DNA from: an uncultured Clostridia bacterium
GTDB taxonomy: Bacteria > Bacillota > Clostridia > Oscillospirales > Oscillospiraceae
Reading direction: 5' to 3'
DNA length: 64,000 nt
Assembly: GCA_947644595.1 (NCBI GenBank)
Contig: CANSAE010000002.1
Span: 393,820-457,819 of the forward strand
Below, in pieces: positions 39,535 to 47,620 of this stretch. Positions within the stretch are counted from its first letter, which is position 1, and every line of letters starts with the position of its first letter. The position numbers were made by a program, and so were the translations under genes. The notes beneath the pieces were generated by a model that did not search any database, had not been told where the DNA came from, and saw nothing but the letters and a program-made list of their open reading frames with translations.

Positions 39535-40139
39535 AACTGAAAAAGGTTGTCGCCCTATGCAATAAAGCAAAGGGGTTCCGCCTGTTTGACAAGCTGGACA
39601 GCACGGGGGAAATCACGCAATGGCTGGGCGACGGATACGCGATATACCCTTTGATCGGGCTTCCCATACTGGACGAAGAAACCCTTTGCGCCGTGTTCGA
39701 CATATCGGAGAAACAGCGGGAAAACATCGTTGTTCGGCGATCTGAAATGCCGGAAGCGGTCAACGTGGACGACACAGACCCGGCGGAGCGGGTTTTGCGC
39801 GACGACGACTTTTCGATCATCTACGGCGGCGCGGAACTGCAACCGCTAAAGACCCGAAACGGAATCACGTTCATTCAGAGGAAATACCTTGCCCCGTTGG
39901 AGGACGTGCTGGACATGGTACAACTATACGAGCGGGTCACGCCGGACGGTCAAAGCTATATTGCGGCAAAAGCGGGCCTTTTGCTTGCGGCGGTTATCTT
40001 CCCTTACAAAGTCGTGAATGAAAAGTTCGTAACGCGCCTTGAAGAAATGGCGCGGGAATGCCGCAAGGTGCTTGACGCGCCGCCGCCCGTCCGCCCATTG
40101 GAGCGGGACGACACGCAAGGGAACCTATTTGAAGCATAA
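39531..40139 (+). CDS. phage protein of unknown function
   Basis: 202 residues, soluble, no membrane segment or known motif recognised. It is acidic in the middle (VDDTDPAERVLRDDDFS) and helical at the C-terminus (KFVTRLEEMARECRKVL). ATGA overlap with the ASCH gene fixes the start. Confidence 0.55.
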   Translation: MKLKKVVALCNKAKGFRLFDKLDSTGEITQWLGDGYAIYPLIGLPILDEETLCAVFDISEKQRENIVVRRSEMPEAVNVDDTDPAERVLRDDDFSIIYGGAELQPLKTRNGITFIQRKYLAPLEDVLDMVQLYERVTPDGQSYIAAKAGLLLAAVIFPYKVVNEKFVTRLEEMARECRKVLDAPPPVRPLERDDTQGNLFEA

Positions 40140-40157
40140 CAAGGACGGTGAAAATAA

Positions 40158-40637
40158 ATGACTTATCAACCGAAAGTTGTTCGTTGCCGCTTGAAAATGG
40201 GCGGCAAGAGCATTGAAGAAATCCGGGCGCGATATACCGGGCAGGGCATGACATACCGGGATTTTGAGGACATACAACGGGCGAATGAACAGTTCGACGG
40301 GCTGGTGGTTCTGCTTTCCCTTTGGGATTGGGACAACTACGAAAGCTATCATTTGCATAATTGGGAGCCGACGGACGACGAACGCATGATGAAAGCAATC
40401 TACTATTCCGAACAGGTTCACCCGTACACCATTTACAAGAACGATTTTGAAAGGTTCCGGCTGGACTGGAAAGCGGGCAACTATGAGCCGCCCGGCGTGC
40501 TGAACTTTGACCCGGCGGACGTGGAGGAAATCGAAGTCATTTGCGAAGAGGTAAAGCGGCAGGAAGCCCCGCCGCCCTCTTCCCCGCCGCGGCACAGCAG
40601 GGGAAAGAAAAAGAGGAAAGGCAGGAAAAAGAAATGA
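40158..40637 (+). CDS. phage protein with basic C-terminal tail
   Basis: 159 residues. The body is acidic with several Trp/Tyr (LWDWDNYESYHLHNW); the last ~25 residues are Pro/Ser then almost pure Lys/Arg (RGKKKRKGRKKK), a likely nucleic-acid-binding tail. Function unknown. AAGGACGGTGA precedes the ATG. Confidence 0.5.
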   Translation: MTYQPKVVRCRLKMGGKSIEEIRARYTGQGMTYRDFEDIQRANEQFDGLVVLLSLWDWDNYESYHLHNWEPTDDERMMKAIYYSEQVHPYTIYKNDFERFRLDWKAGNYEPPGVLNFDPADVEEIEVICEEVKRQEAPPPSSPPRHSRGKKKRKGRKKK

Positions 40638-40852
40638 TTCAAGCGCAGTTTAACGCGTTTTGCCCCTTTGAGATCGGCGACAAACTCAAAGACACAACGG
40701 GGACGGTTCACACGATCACGGACATTGCTTGCGTTCACTACGTCCGCACGGGAAAGGTTGAATTTCGGTTTGAACTGGACCGTTCCGGGCAGTATGCGCC
40801 GATTGAGGTTAAAGACGCGCCGGAAGTGCGCTTTCGGCTGATTCAGCACTAA
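40634..40852 (+). CDS. small phage protein of unknown function
   Basis: 72 residues, beta-rich in appearance (FEIGDKLKDTTGTVHTITDIACVHYVRTGKVEFRFEL resembles a small SH3-like barrel). Overlaps the preceding stop (ATGA). A perfect CCCGCCG/CGGCGGG hairpin (40854-40869) follows but has no T tail. Confidence 0.5.
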   Translation: MIQAQFNAFCPFEIGDKLKDTTGTVHTITDIACVHYVRTGKVEFRFELDRSGQYAPIEVKDAPEVRFRLIQH

Positions 40853-40897
40853 CCCCGCCGCCCGGCGGGTCAAAAATAAAAACAGGAGGTTTGCACG

Positions 40898-41668
40898 GTG
40901 AAAATCATTTCAATTATCAACCTGAAAGGCGGCGTTGCAAAGACGCTGACCGCTGACAACATGGCGCACGTTCTGGCAGTCTACCACAAAAAGCGGGTTC
41001 TGCTTATCGACAATGACAAGCAGGGCAACACGTCAAAAATGTTCGGGGTTCATTCCTACGACGACAAGAGCATTTCGGACGTACTGACCGCGCGGCGGCT
41101 GGACATTCACGAAGCCATAAAGAAAACGCGGTTCGAGGGAATCGACGTATTGCCCGCTAATATGACGCTGATTCGCGCGAACCTTGAAGTCATGATGGAC
41201 AGTACCCGCCCGCAACAAACGCGCTTGCGGGCCGCGCTGGACCCCATAGCGGGCGAATATGACTATTGCTTGATAGACAACGCCCCCGACATCAACATTT
41301 CGACCATCAACGCCCTTGTCGCGTCAGACGACGTGATTATTCCGATCAAAATTGACAAATACGCCTTTGACGGTTTGGCGGAACTAAAAGAGCAGATCGA
41401 GGACACGCGGGACGACCTGAACCCGCGCTTGCGGCTGGCGGGTTGCCTGATTACCTGTTTCCAGCGGACAGACGCGGACAAGCAGGGGGAAGAGTGGTTG
41501 CAAAGCCAGCCCGAATACCCGGTTTTCGACACGCACATTCGATATTCGGAGAAAGTGACGGAAAGCACCTTTGCAGAATCCCCCATTGCAGAATATAGCC
41601 GTCGGAGCGGGGCCGCAATGGACTATATAGCGTTTGTGCGGGAGTATTTAGAGCGCGGGAAGAAATAG
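40898..41668 (+). CDS. parA: ParA-family partition ATPase
   Basis: 256 residues. NLKGGVAKTLTADN is the deviant Walker A (KGGxxKT), VLLIDNDKQGNTS is motif A', and YDYCLIDNAPDINIST is Walker B. With ParB it segregates plasmids and chromosomes; in phages it is a mark of plasmid-like maintenance or of DNA positioning. Start GTG 40898 with AGGAGGT. ParB follows after 33 nt. Confidence 0.9.
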   Translation: MKIISIINLKGGVAKTLTADNMAHVLAVYHKKRVLLIDNDKQGNTSKMFGVHSYDDKSISDVLTARRLDIHEAIKKTRFEGIDVLPANMTLIRANLEVMMDSTRPQQTRLRAALDPIAGEYDYCLIDNAPDINISTINALVASDDVIIPIKIDKYAFDGLAELKEQIEDTRDDLNPRLRLAGCLITCFQRTDADKQGEEWLQSQPEYPVFDTHIRYSEKVTESTFAESPIAEYSRRSGAAMDYIAFVREYLERGKK

Positions 41669-41670
41669 CT

Positions 41671-41685
41671 TGTCCGATTCGGACA
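41671..41685. promoter_or_regulatory. perfect 7-bp inverted repeat between parA and parB (candidate parS/operator)
   Basis: TGTCCGA-T-TCGGACA, directly upstream of the parB ribosome site (AGAAAGGGG). A near-identical copy, differing at the centre base and the last base, lies at 63505-63519. Confidence 0.5.
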
Positions 41686-41701
41686 GAAAGGGGCGTACAT
41701 C

Positions 41702-42904
41702 ATGGCAAAATTTAACCTGAATCAGATTTTGAGTGAAGCGTCAAAGGCGGCGGCAAGCGGCGGGGAGCCTATCCCCCGCCCCGCTGAAAGCCGGATTGAA
41801 AGAATCAGCGTCTTTGACCTTGTGCCGTCGGAAGAAAACTTCTATTCAATGCGGGAGATCGACGAACTGAAAGCGGCAATCGAAATCGCCGGAAAAGTTC
41901 TGCAAAACCTTGTCGTCGTGCCGATGGACGGCGGGAAATATAAGGTCATAGCGGGACACAGGCGGCGGCTTGCGTCGATTGCCCTTGTAGAAGAGGGAAA
42001 GCCGCAATTCGAGTTTGTACCGTGCGACATTGAGCCGAACGAGGAAGCGGCGGAAGATCAGGAAGTGCGCGACGGCCTTATGCTGATTGTCACAAATTCA
42101 CAGCGGGAGAAAACCGCATGGGACAAGATCGAAGAAGTGCGGTTCTTGCGGGAAGTGCTGGAGAAAGCACGCACAAAGCCCCGTTTCGTCGCCGTCCTGC
42201 AAAACATCGTTGCAACGGCGTTCGGCGGTGCAGAGGTTCAAGCAGACGGGACGCGGGACTTTATCGCAAAAGTGCTTCATACCAGCACAACACAGATCGG
42301 GAGGTATGACGCGATTATTCGGAACCTTTGCCCCGCATTCAAAGCGGAGTTGCAAGAGGACCGCATAAACATTTCGACGGCCTATGAACTTTCCGGCCTG
42401 AATCCGGCAGATCAGCAAGCGGCGTTTGAAGATTACAGGGCAAGCGGGGAAATCTCGATCAGAACCGCACGGGAGCGGAAGCAGGACACGCCGCCCGCGG
42501 TGGAAGTCAAGGAATCGCCCGCGCCCCCGATTGAATATCAGAAAGAGCCGCCAGCGTCCCCCGTAAGTGCGCCACAGCCCGCCGCACAGACCACGGAAAC
42601 AAAGCGGCGGGAAGAAATGCCACCCACAACGGAAACGTCCGCAGAGGGCCGAACAGAGCCGCAGGAACAGCCGGAAACCGTCGAGCGGGATAAACTGCCC
42701 GTCCCCTCTTCCCCGCCGCTTATGAGCGCGGAGCGGGCAGACAATCAAGGAATGAGCGTTGACCGCGCCACCCTGCAATTAAAGAATCTGCTGGAATACT
42801 GCATGGGGAAAGGGGAATCTTTCGACCATTCGCGGGACTGGACGGCAGACGTTCACGCCCTTTATATAGCCCTTGAAGCTATGGAGGGCCGCGCCGATGA
42901 ATAG
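41702..42904 (+). CDS. parB: ParB-family partition protein
   Basis: 400 residues. The ParB/Spo0J N-terminal domain (ISVFDLVPSEENFYSMREIDELKAAIEIAG, then KVIAGHRRRLASI, the CTP/GHRR motif) is clear; a HTH region follows (FIAKVLHTSTTQIGRYDAIIR). Residues ~260-345 are a Pro/Glu-rich low-complexity linker and the last ~40 form a conserved-looking tail. It would bind a centromere-like site and work with ParA. Confidence 0.9.
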   Translation: MAKFNLNQILSEASKAAASGGEPIPRPAESRIERISVFDLVPSEENFYSMREIDELKAAIEIAGKVLQNLVVVPMDGGKYKVIAGHRRRLASIALVEEGKPQFEFVPCDIEPNEEAAEDQEVRDGLMLIVTNSQREKTAWDKIEEVRFLREVLEKARTKPRFVAVLQNIVATAFGGAEVQADGTRDFIAKVLHTSTTQIGRYDAIIRNLCPAFKAELQEDRINISTAYELSGLNPADQQAAFEDYRASGEISIRTARERKQDTPPAVEVKESPAPPIEYQKEPPASPVSAPQPAAQTTETKRREEMPPTTETSAEGRTEPQEQPETVERDKLPVPSSPPLMSAERADNQGMSVDRATLQLKNLLEYCMGKGESFDHSRDWTADVHALYIALEAMEGRADE

Positions 42905-43253
42905 CGAAAGGGAAATTCAAGGATATTTTGCCCGAATGACGCTGACGGACGATGAAGCACAGGCATTATATAACCTTGCGCGGGCATGGGCAGAAAGGGT
43001 TGCTTGCACCATAGAGGAAATCGCGGAAGAAATCGCATACATAATGCAGAAATCGGCGGAAACGCTGGTTGACCTTGCGGGGAAAATCCTTGAAGAGTTG
43101 GAAAAGGCGATTTCAGACATAGAAACGGAACCCCGCGCACGCCGCCGCAAAGCGGAGCGGGACGGGGCGCGGCGCATTGAACAGAGATACCGGGCGGAAA
43201 TCAGGCGGTGTGAACGGGAAATGCCCTATCGCCGGATATACAAGCCGCCCTAA
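42897..43253 (+). CDS. helical phage protein of unknown function
   Basis: 118 residues, almost entirely helical (EEIAEEIAYIMQKSAETLVDLAGKILEELEKA), with a basic C-terminal half (RARRRKAERDGARRIEQRYR). Start ATG 42897 overlaps the parB stop and has GGAGGG 8 nt upstream. Function unknown. Confidence 0.5.
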   Translation: MNSEREIQGYFARMTLTDDEAQALYNLARAWAERVACTIEEIAEEIAYIMQKSAETLVDLAGKILEELEKAISDIETEPRARRRKAERDGARRIEQRYRAEIRRCEREMPYRRIYKPP

Positions 43254-43280
43254 AAGCAGACACAGGAGGAAAAACAGACG

Positions 43281-43754
43281 ATGAAGCGGGAAAAGGTTAT
43301 TTCGGTTTTGCGGTTTTACCGTGACATTGAAAAATCAATCAAACTGAACGAGCGGGTTATAAAGAACCTTGAAGATCAGTATTACACGACGGTGGGCGCG
43401 GTAAATATGGACGGAATGCCCCGCGGAAGCGGCGGGGGTGAAAGCCCCGTCGAGCGGGCCGCGCTGAACATTCCCCGTTCGGTCACAAACACGATTGAAA
43501 GCTTGAATCGTGAAAACAGCAGGCTTGCAAAGATCAAGGCGGAAATTCTTTCGGAATTAAACCGCCTGACATACCATGAAAGGGCGGTTGTTTTGGGGTT
43601 CTACATAGACGGCCTACAATGGGAACAGATTTCGGCACGGGTCAATTATAGTCCCCGTCAATGCCGGAATATTCGGGACGACGCTTTGAATCGGCTTGCA
43701 AAGCTTTTTTCGCAGAACAAGGCGGTTTCGCGGTTCAATTTCCCGCAAAAATAA
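43281..43754 (+). CDS. sigma-like late transcription regulator (ArpU/RinA type)
   Basis: 157 residues. The C-terminal ~60 residues (LTYHERAVVLGFYIDGLQWEQISARVNYSPRQCRNIRDDALNRLAKLF) look like sigma-70 region 4, and the N-terminal part is a coiled-coil-rich helical domain. Proteins like this (DUF1492, ArpU, RinA) switch on late phage transcription. Its place directly before the late promoter and terminase fits that role. Confidence 0.75.
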   Translation: MKREKVISVLRFYRDIEKSIKLNERVIKNLEDQYYTTVGAVNMDGMPRGSGGGESPVERAALNIPRSVTNTIESLNRENSRLAKIKAEILSELNRLTYHERAVVLGFYIDGLQWEQISARVNYSPRQCRNIRDDALNRLAKLFSQNKAVSRFNFPQK

Positions 43755-43780
43755 GATTGCCACCCATTGCCTGATTTATC

Positions 43781-43789
43781 TGCTATAAT
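43781..43789 (+). promoter_or_regulatory. phage late promoter (extended -10)
   Basis: TGCTATAAT gives a perfect -10 with an extended TG; no good -35 exists (CACCCA 17 bp upstream), as expected of an activator-dependent promoter. It lies 27 bp after the late regulator gene. Confidence 0.65.
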
Positions 43790-43819
43790 GGGTATCGTGA
43801 TAAGTGAACACAACGAAAC

Positions 43820-43893
43820 GGGCGGCGAAATCCTCCACGCCGCCCGCATGATAAAAAACGGACCATGTTTTGAACACGGCCCGTTTTTTATGC
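43820..43893 (+). terminator. hairpin and intrinsic terminator just after the late promoter
   Basis: A perfect 8-bp GGGCGGCG/CGCCGCCC stem (43820-43845) is followed by a long imperfect stem flanked by A6 and T6 (about 43853-43892). Both lie 25-100 nt after the predicted start of late transcription and before the first late gene. A 45-codon open frame (43788-43925) overlaps them but begins inside the -10 box. Confidence 0.7.
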
Positions 43894-43952
43894 GCTTCCG
43901 CAAGGGTGCGCGGGGCGAAAAATGAAAAACAAACGAAAGGGGGCGCGGGCGC

Positions 43953-44891
43953 ATGGCACGCGAAAGAAGCCCGGCGCGGGACGAAGCCCGCCGGGTGTGG
44001 CTGGAATCCGGCGGGACCATGACCGCCCGACAGGTTGCGGAGAGCGTCGGCACGACCCCCGCGCAGGTTCGCAAGTGGAAGAGCGCGGACGGGTGGCAAG
44101 CCGCCCTTGACGCGCAGAAACCGCCCCGGAAACGCGGCGGACAACCGGGCAACAAGAACGCCGCGGGAGCGGGTGCGCCCGCAGGGAACAGGAATGCAGA
44201 AACACACGGCGCATATACCACGGTTCGCCTTGACGATCTCCAGCCGGAACAGCGGGCATATATTGAGAGCCTAACGCTGGACACAGAAACAAATATGCTT
44301 GAAGAGTTGCGACAGCTTTTAGCAAAGGAAATCGACCTGCAAAACAAGATTGCCACGCTTGAAGCGGCGGAGCCTGACAGCCTGTATATAGACCGCGTGG
44401 TGGAAATGAGAACGCCGAAAGGTCAAGAGCGGTTGAAGCAACAGCGGGAAAATCTGGAAGCCCTGCAACGGGAAGAAGATTCCTTGCTTTGGGATATGGA
44501 CGGCGGAGAGGGAGGAAAGCCGCCGACGCGCCAGCAGGAAAAGAAGCTGGAACGTCTGCAACGGGAGATTGCGGCCTTGCAGGACACCACAGGCGACAGG
44601 GCGCGGGAACTGGAAGAGAGCGCATATAACGTCACTATGCAGACGGTTATAAAAGCCAGCACGTTTGAACGAACGATGAAGCTTGAAGCAGAGTTGAACA
44701 AGATACACGGGCGCGTTATCAAACTGCTTGATTCAATCAAGGGATATGAACTGGAATGCCGCCGGGTGCGGCTTGAAGAACGCAAGTACAATCTTGCAAA
44801 GCAAAAATTATCCGGCGTATTCGAGATAAACCCGGAAACAGGCGAGATCGACGACGAAAGCGACGATCTTTCGGGCGATTTGGACGTGTGA
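43953..44891 (+). CDS. phage terminase small subunit, PBSX-like
   Basis: 312 residues. An N-terminal HTH (ARQVAESVGTTPAQVRKWKSADGW) is followed by a Gly/Lys/Asn-rich linker (KRGGQPGNKNAAGAGAPAGNRNAETHG) typical of PBSX-type small terminases, then long coiled coils (EELRQLLAKEIDLQNKIATLE, QEKKLERLQREIAALQ). It would recognise the packaging site. A second small-subunit-like gene follows at 45,063. ATG with GAAAGGGGGC. Confidence 0.75.
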   Translation: MARERSPARDEARRVWLESGGTMTARQVAESVGTTPAQVRKWKSADGWQAALDAQKPPRKRGGQPGNKNAAGAGAPAGNRNAETHGAYTTVRLDDLQPEQRAYIESLTLDTETNMLEELRQLLAKEIDLQNKIATLEAAEPDSLYIDRVVEMRTPKGQERLKQQRENLEALQREEDSLLWDMDGGEGGKPPTRQQEKKLERLQREIAALQDTTGDRARELEESAYNVTMQTVIKASTFERTMKLEAELNKIHGRVIKLLDSIKGYELECRRVRLEERKYNLAKQKLSGVFEINPETGEIDDESDDLSGDLDV

Positions 44892-45062
44892 CCGCGGCCC
44901 GGCGGCGGGTCCTTTCGGCGGCTGACAAAGCTTGCGGGTTCGGCGACCCCAGCGCAGGGGCAGGGACAAAAAATTTTTGAACGCTTCCGCGGTTCGACGG
45001 GCGTTTTTAGGGGGAGGGGGGTCAAAAAAGAGGTTCGCGCAGATCGGGAGGGGTGAAAAAAC
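44892..45062. other. 171-bp non-coding gap inside the terminase cluster
   Basis: No gene in this otherwise gapless region. It contains an A6T5 near-palindrome (44966-44979), a CCCCagcgcaGGGG hairpin and a G-rich stretch (45009-45020). Its position next to two small-terminase-like genes makes it a candidate cos/pac site. Confidence 0.45.
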
Positions 45063-45557
45063 TTGAAACTTTACGACGTGAAAGCGGTTGCCCGATTTAT
45101 GGACGTGTCCGAACGGCGGGTGCGGCAGTTGCGCGACGAAAAAGTGATTGCAGAGGTTCGCCCCGGCCTGTACGACCTGATCGACACAAACCGCCGCTAT
45201 ATAAACTACCTACGAAAGCGGAACCCGGAAAGCGAAGAAGCGATAGACTACAACACCGAGCGGGCAAAACTGGTTCGGGCGAAGCGGAAAAACGAAGAAT
45301 ACGAATTGCAGTTGAAAGAAAACCGACTTCATGCGTCGGAGGACATAGAAGCCGTCATGAAAGATATGTTGGTGAACTTCAAAGCGCGGCTTATGGCTAT
45401 CCCCGCGAAGCTGGCCCCGGTTCTTTGCAGGAAAACGGACAGGGCGGAAATATTCAAACTGCTAAAAGAGCATATCGACGAAGCATTGCAGGAACTTTCA
45501 GACTTCAACGCCGCATTTGGAGAGGGGGCAAAGGACGATGAAGCAAGCGACGGTTGA
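45063..45557 (+). CDS. Nu1-like DNA-packaging protein (terminase small subunit)
   Basis: 164 residues. LYDVKAVARFMDVSERRVRQLRDEKVI is the winged-HTH N-terminus of lambda Nu1-type subunits; the rest is helical, with charged heptads (ERAKLVRAKRKNEEYELQLKENRL). It pairs naturally with the GpA-type large subunit that overlaps it by 20 nt. Start TTG 45063 with GGGAGGGGTG. Confidence 0.78.
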   Translation: MKLYDVKAVARFMDVSERRVRQLRDEKVIAEVRPGLYDLIDTNRRYINYLRKRNPESEEAIDYNTERAKLVRAKRKNEEYELQLKENRLHASEDIEAVMKDMLVNFKARLMAIPAKLAPVLCRKTDRAEIFKLLKEHIDEALQELSDFNAAFGEGAKDDEASDG

Positions 45558-47358
45558 TTTGTTTTGCCGGATTTTCGCGGTTCTTGCCCCGCCGCCGGAC
45601 ATGACAATTTCGGAATGGGCGGACGAATACCGCCGTCTTTCGTCTGAATCGTCGGCAGAGCCGGGCCGCTGGCGCACGTCAAAGGCCCCGTATCAGAAAG
45701 AAATCATGGACGCGATATGCGACGTAAGCATTCAAAAAGTTGTCGTCATGAGCGCGGCGCAGATCGGAAAGACGGACGGGTTCATTCTAAACCCGATAGG
45801 CTATTTCATGCACTACGACCCGTCGCCGATCATGGTATTGCAACCCACTATACAGATGGGCGAATCATTCAGCAAAGACCGTCTTTCCCCCATGTTGCGC
45901 GACACCCCCGTTTTGCGGGACAAGGTAAACGACAAGGCAAGAAACAGCGGAAACACGATCTTGCAAAAGATTTTCCCCGGCGGTCATGTAACGATCGTCG
46001 GGGCAAATTCCCCGTCGTCCCTTGCTTCCCGTCCAATTCGGATATTGCTTGCCGACGAAATCGACAGATACCCGGCGACGGCGGGCAATGAGGGCGACCC
46101 CCTTTTGCTTGCGGGGAAGCGGCTTACAACATTCTGGAACAAAAAAGAAGTTGACGTGTCAACGCCGACGATCAAGGGGCTTTCCAGAATTGAAGTTGAG
46201 TACGAACACAGCACGCAAGAGGAATGGAACGTGCCTTGCCCGGCGTGCGGTGCGCTGACCCCTCTTGAATGGGCGAACATCGTATTCGACGCGAACAACC
46301 TTGAAGAAATTTCGTGCGCGTGTCCAGAATGCGGCGTTGTGTCAAGTGAAACAGAGTGGAAAGAGCATTTCGGCGGCGGAAAGTTCGTCGCACGGTTCCC
46401 CGAACGGAAAGTGCGGGGCTTTCACCTGAACGCCCTTGCTTCAATGTTTGTCGAGTGGCGGGAGATCGTACAGAAATTCATTACCGCAAACGACGAAAAG
46501 AAGAAAGGGAATATTGAACTTCTCAAAGTCTGGACTAATACCGAAATGGGGCAGACTTGGGAAGAAGAGGGCGAACAGATCGAAACCGACGATCTTTACA
46601 AGCGGCGGGAAAAATATAATTGCGAAGTGCCGGAAGAAGTGCTGGTGCTGACCGCGGGCGTTGACGTGCAGGACGACCGTTTCGAGGTTGAAGTTGTCGG
46701 CTGGGGCGTTGACAAGGAAAGCTGGGGCATTCGGTATCAAGCGATATACGGCGACTTGAAATTAAAGCCTGTTTGGAATGAACTTGACGCTTTTCTTTCA
46801 CAGACGTTCACGACGGCGGACGGGCGGCGGCTGAAAATAATTTGTACTTGCGTGGATTCCGGCGGTCACTTTACGAATCAGGTTTACCGTTTCTGCAAAG
46901 AGCGGACGGCCCGCCGTGTCTTTGCTATCAAAGGCAAAGGCGGCGCAGACGTGCCGTATTTCAATAGGCCGTCAACCGCAAACAGTGTAAAAACGCCCCT
47001 GTTCACAATTGGAGTTGACACGGGCAAGGCGATTTTATATCAGCGGCTGGCGGTGCAGGAAGAGGGGCCGAACTACTGCCATTTTCCAAAAGACAAAGAC
47101 CGGGGATATACGCAAGAATATTTTCGGGGGCTGACCGCTGAAAAAATGGTTATGACCTACAAAAAAGGTAAAGCACAATACGTCTGGACCCTGAAAGACG
47201 GCGGGTACAAGCGAAATGAACCGCTGGACATTCGGAATTATGCGACCGTCGCGCTTGAAATTGCGAACCCGGTTTTGAAAAAGCCTGACCCGTCCGCGCC
47301 AGCGGCAACGCCGAAAAAGCGCGGCAGACGGTCAAGAACGAACGGAGGTATTCTATAA
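45538..47358 (+). CDS. terminase large subunit, lambda GpA family
   Basis: 606 residues. The ATPase part has VMSAAQIGKTDG (deviant Walker A) and ILLADEID (Walker B); CPACG and CACPECG form a zinc-like knuckle near residues 235-265; the nuclease part contains AGVDVQDDRFEVEVVGW with conserved Asp. It packages and cuts phage DNA. GpA-type terminases usually make cohesive ends. ATG 45538 overlaps the small-subunit gene. Confidence 0.93.
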   Translation: MKQATVDLFCRIFAVLAPPPDMTISEWADEYRRLSSESSAEPGRWRTSKAPYQKEIMDAICDVSIQKVVVMSAAQIGKTDGFILNPIGYFMHYDPSPIMVLQPTIQMGESFSKDRLSPMLRDTPVLRDKVNDKARNSGNTILQKIFPGGHVTIVGANSPSSLASRPIRILLADEIDRYPATAGNEGDPLLLAGKRLTTFWNKKEVDVSTPTIKGLSRIEVEYEHSTQEEWNVPCPACGALTPLEWANIVFDANNLEEISCACPECGVVSSETEWKEHFGGGKFVARFPERKVRGFHLNALASMFVEWREIVQKFITANDEKKKGNIELLKVWTNTEMGQTWEEEGEQIETDDLYKRREKYNCEVPEEVLVLTAGVDVQDDRFEVEVVGWGVDKESWGIRYQAIYGDLKLKPVWNELDAFLSQTFTTADGRRLKIICTCVDSGGHFTNQVYRFCKERTARRVFAIKGKGGADVPYFNRPSTANSVKTPLFTIGVDTGKAILYQRLAVQEEGPNYCHFPKDKDRGYTQEYFRGLTAEKMVMTYKKGKAQYVWTLKDGGYKRNEPLDIRNYATVALEIANPVLKKPDPSAPAATPKKRGRRSRTNGGIL

Positions 47359-47601
47359 ATGGCACAGGGAAAAACACGGCTTGAAATCGCGCGAAAACAC
47401 CTTGACGCATGGTTAAACGCCGAATTGGAGGTTACGACCCACCAAAGTTACACGATAGGTTCGCGGAGCCTGACAAAAGCGAATCTTTCGGAGATCAGGA
47501 AAGAAATTGAATACTGGACGAACGAAGTTGCCCGGCTGGAGAACATCGAAAAGCGCGGCGGCAGGAACCGCATATACAGGGCAGTTCCGCGGGACCTATA
47601 A
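47359..47601 (+). CDS. gpW-like head-tail joining protein (DUF6148 type)
   Basis: 80 residues. KTRLEIARKHLDAWLNAELEVTTHQSYTIGSRSLTKANLSEIRKEIEYW matches the helix-hairpin-helix pattern of lambda gpW, which lies between terminase and portal in lambda too. It would help close the head before tail joining. Starts 0 nt after the terminase stop. Confidence 0.8.
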   Translation: MAQGKTRLEIARKHLDAWLNAELEVTTHQSYTIGSRSLTKANLSEIRKEIEYWTNEVARLENIEKRGGRNRIYRAVPRDL

Positions 47602-47620
47602 GAAAGGACGGTGAAACGCC

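Noticed and set aside
40854..40880. terminator before parA
   Set aside because: A perfect CCCGCCG/CGGCGGG hairpin is present but is followed by A-rich rather than T-rich sequence on the plus strand.
43788..43925. 45-residue protein between the late regulator and terminase
   Set aside because: Its ATG lies inside the perfect -10 box and its coding sequence is made of two strong hairpins, one a terminator; a non-coding reading is preferred but not proven.
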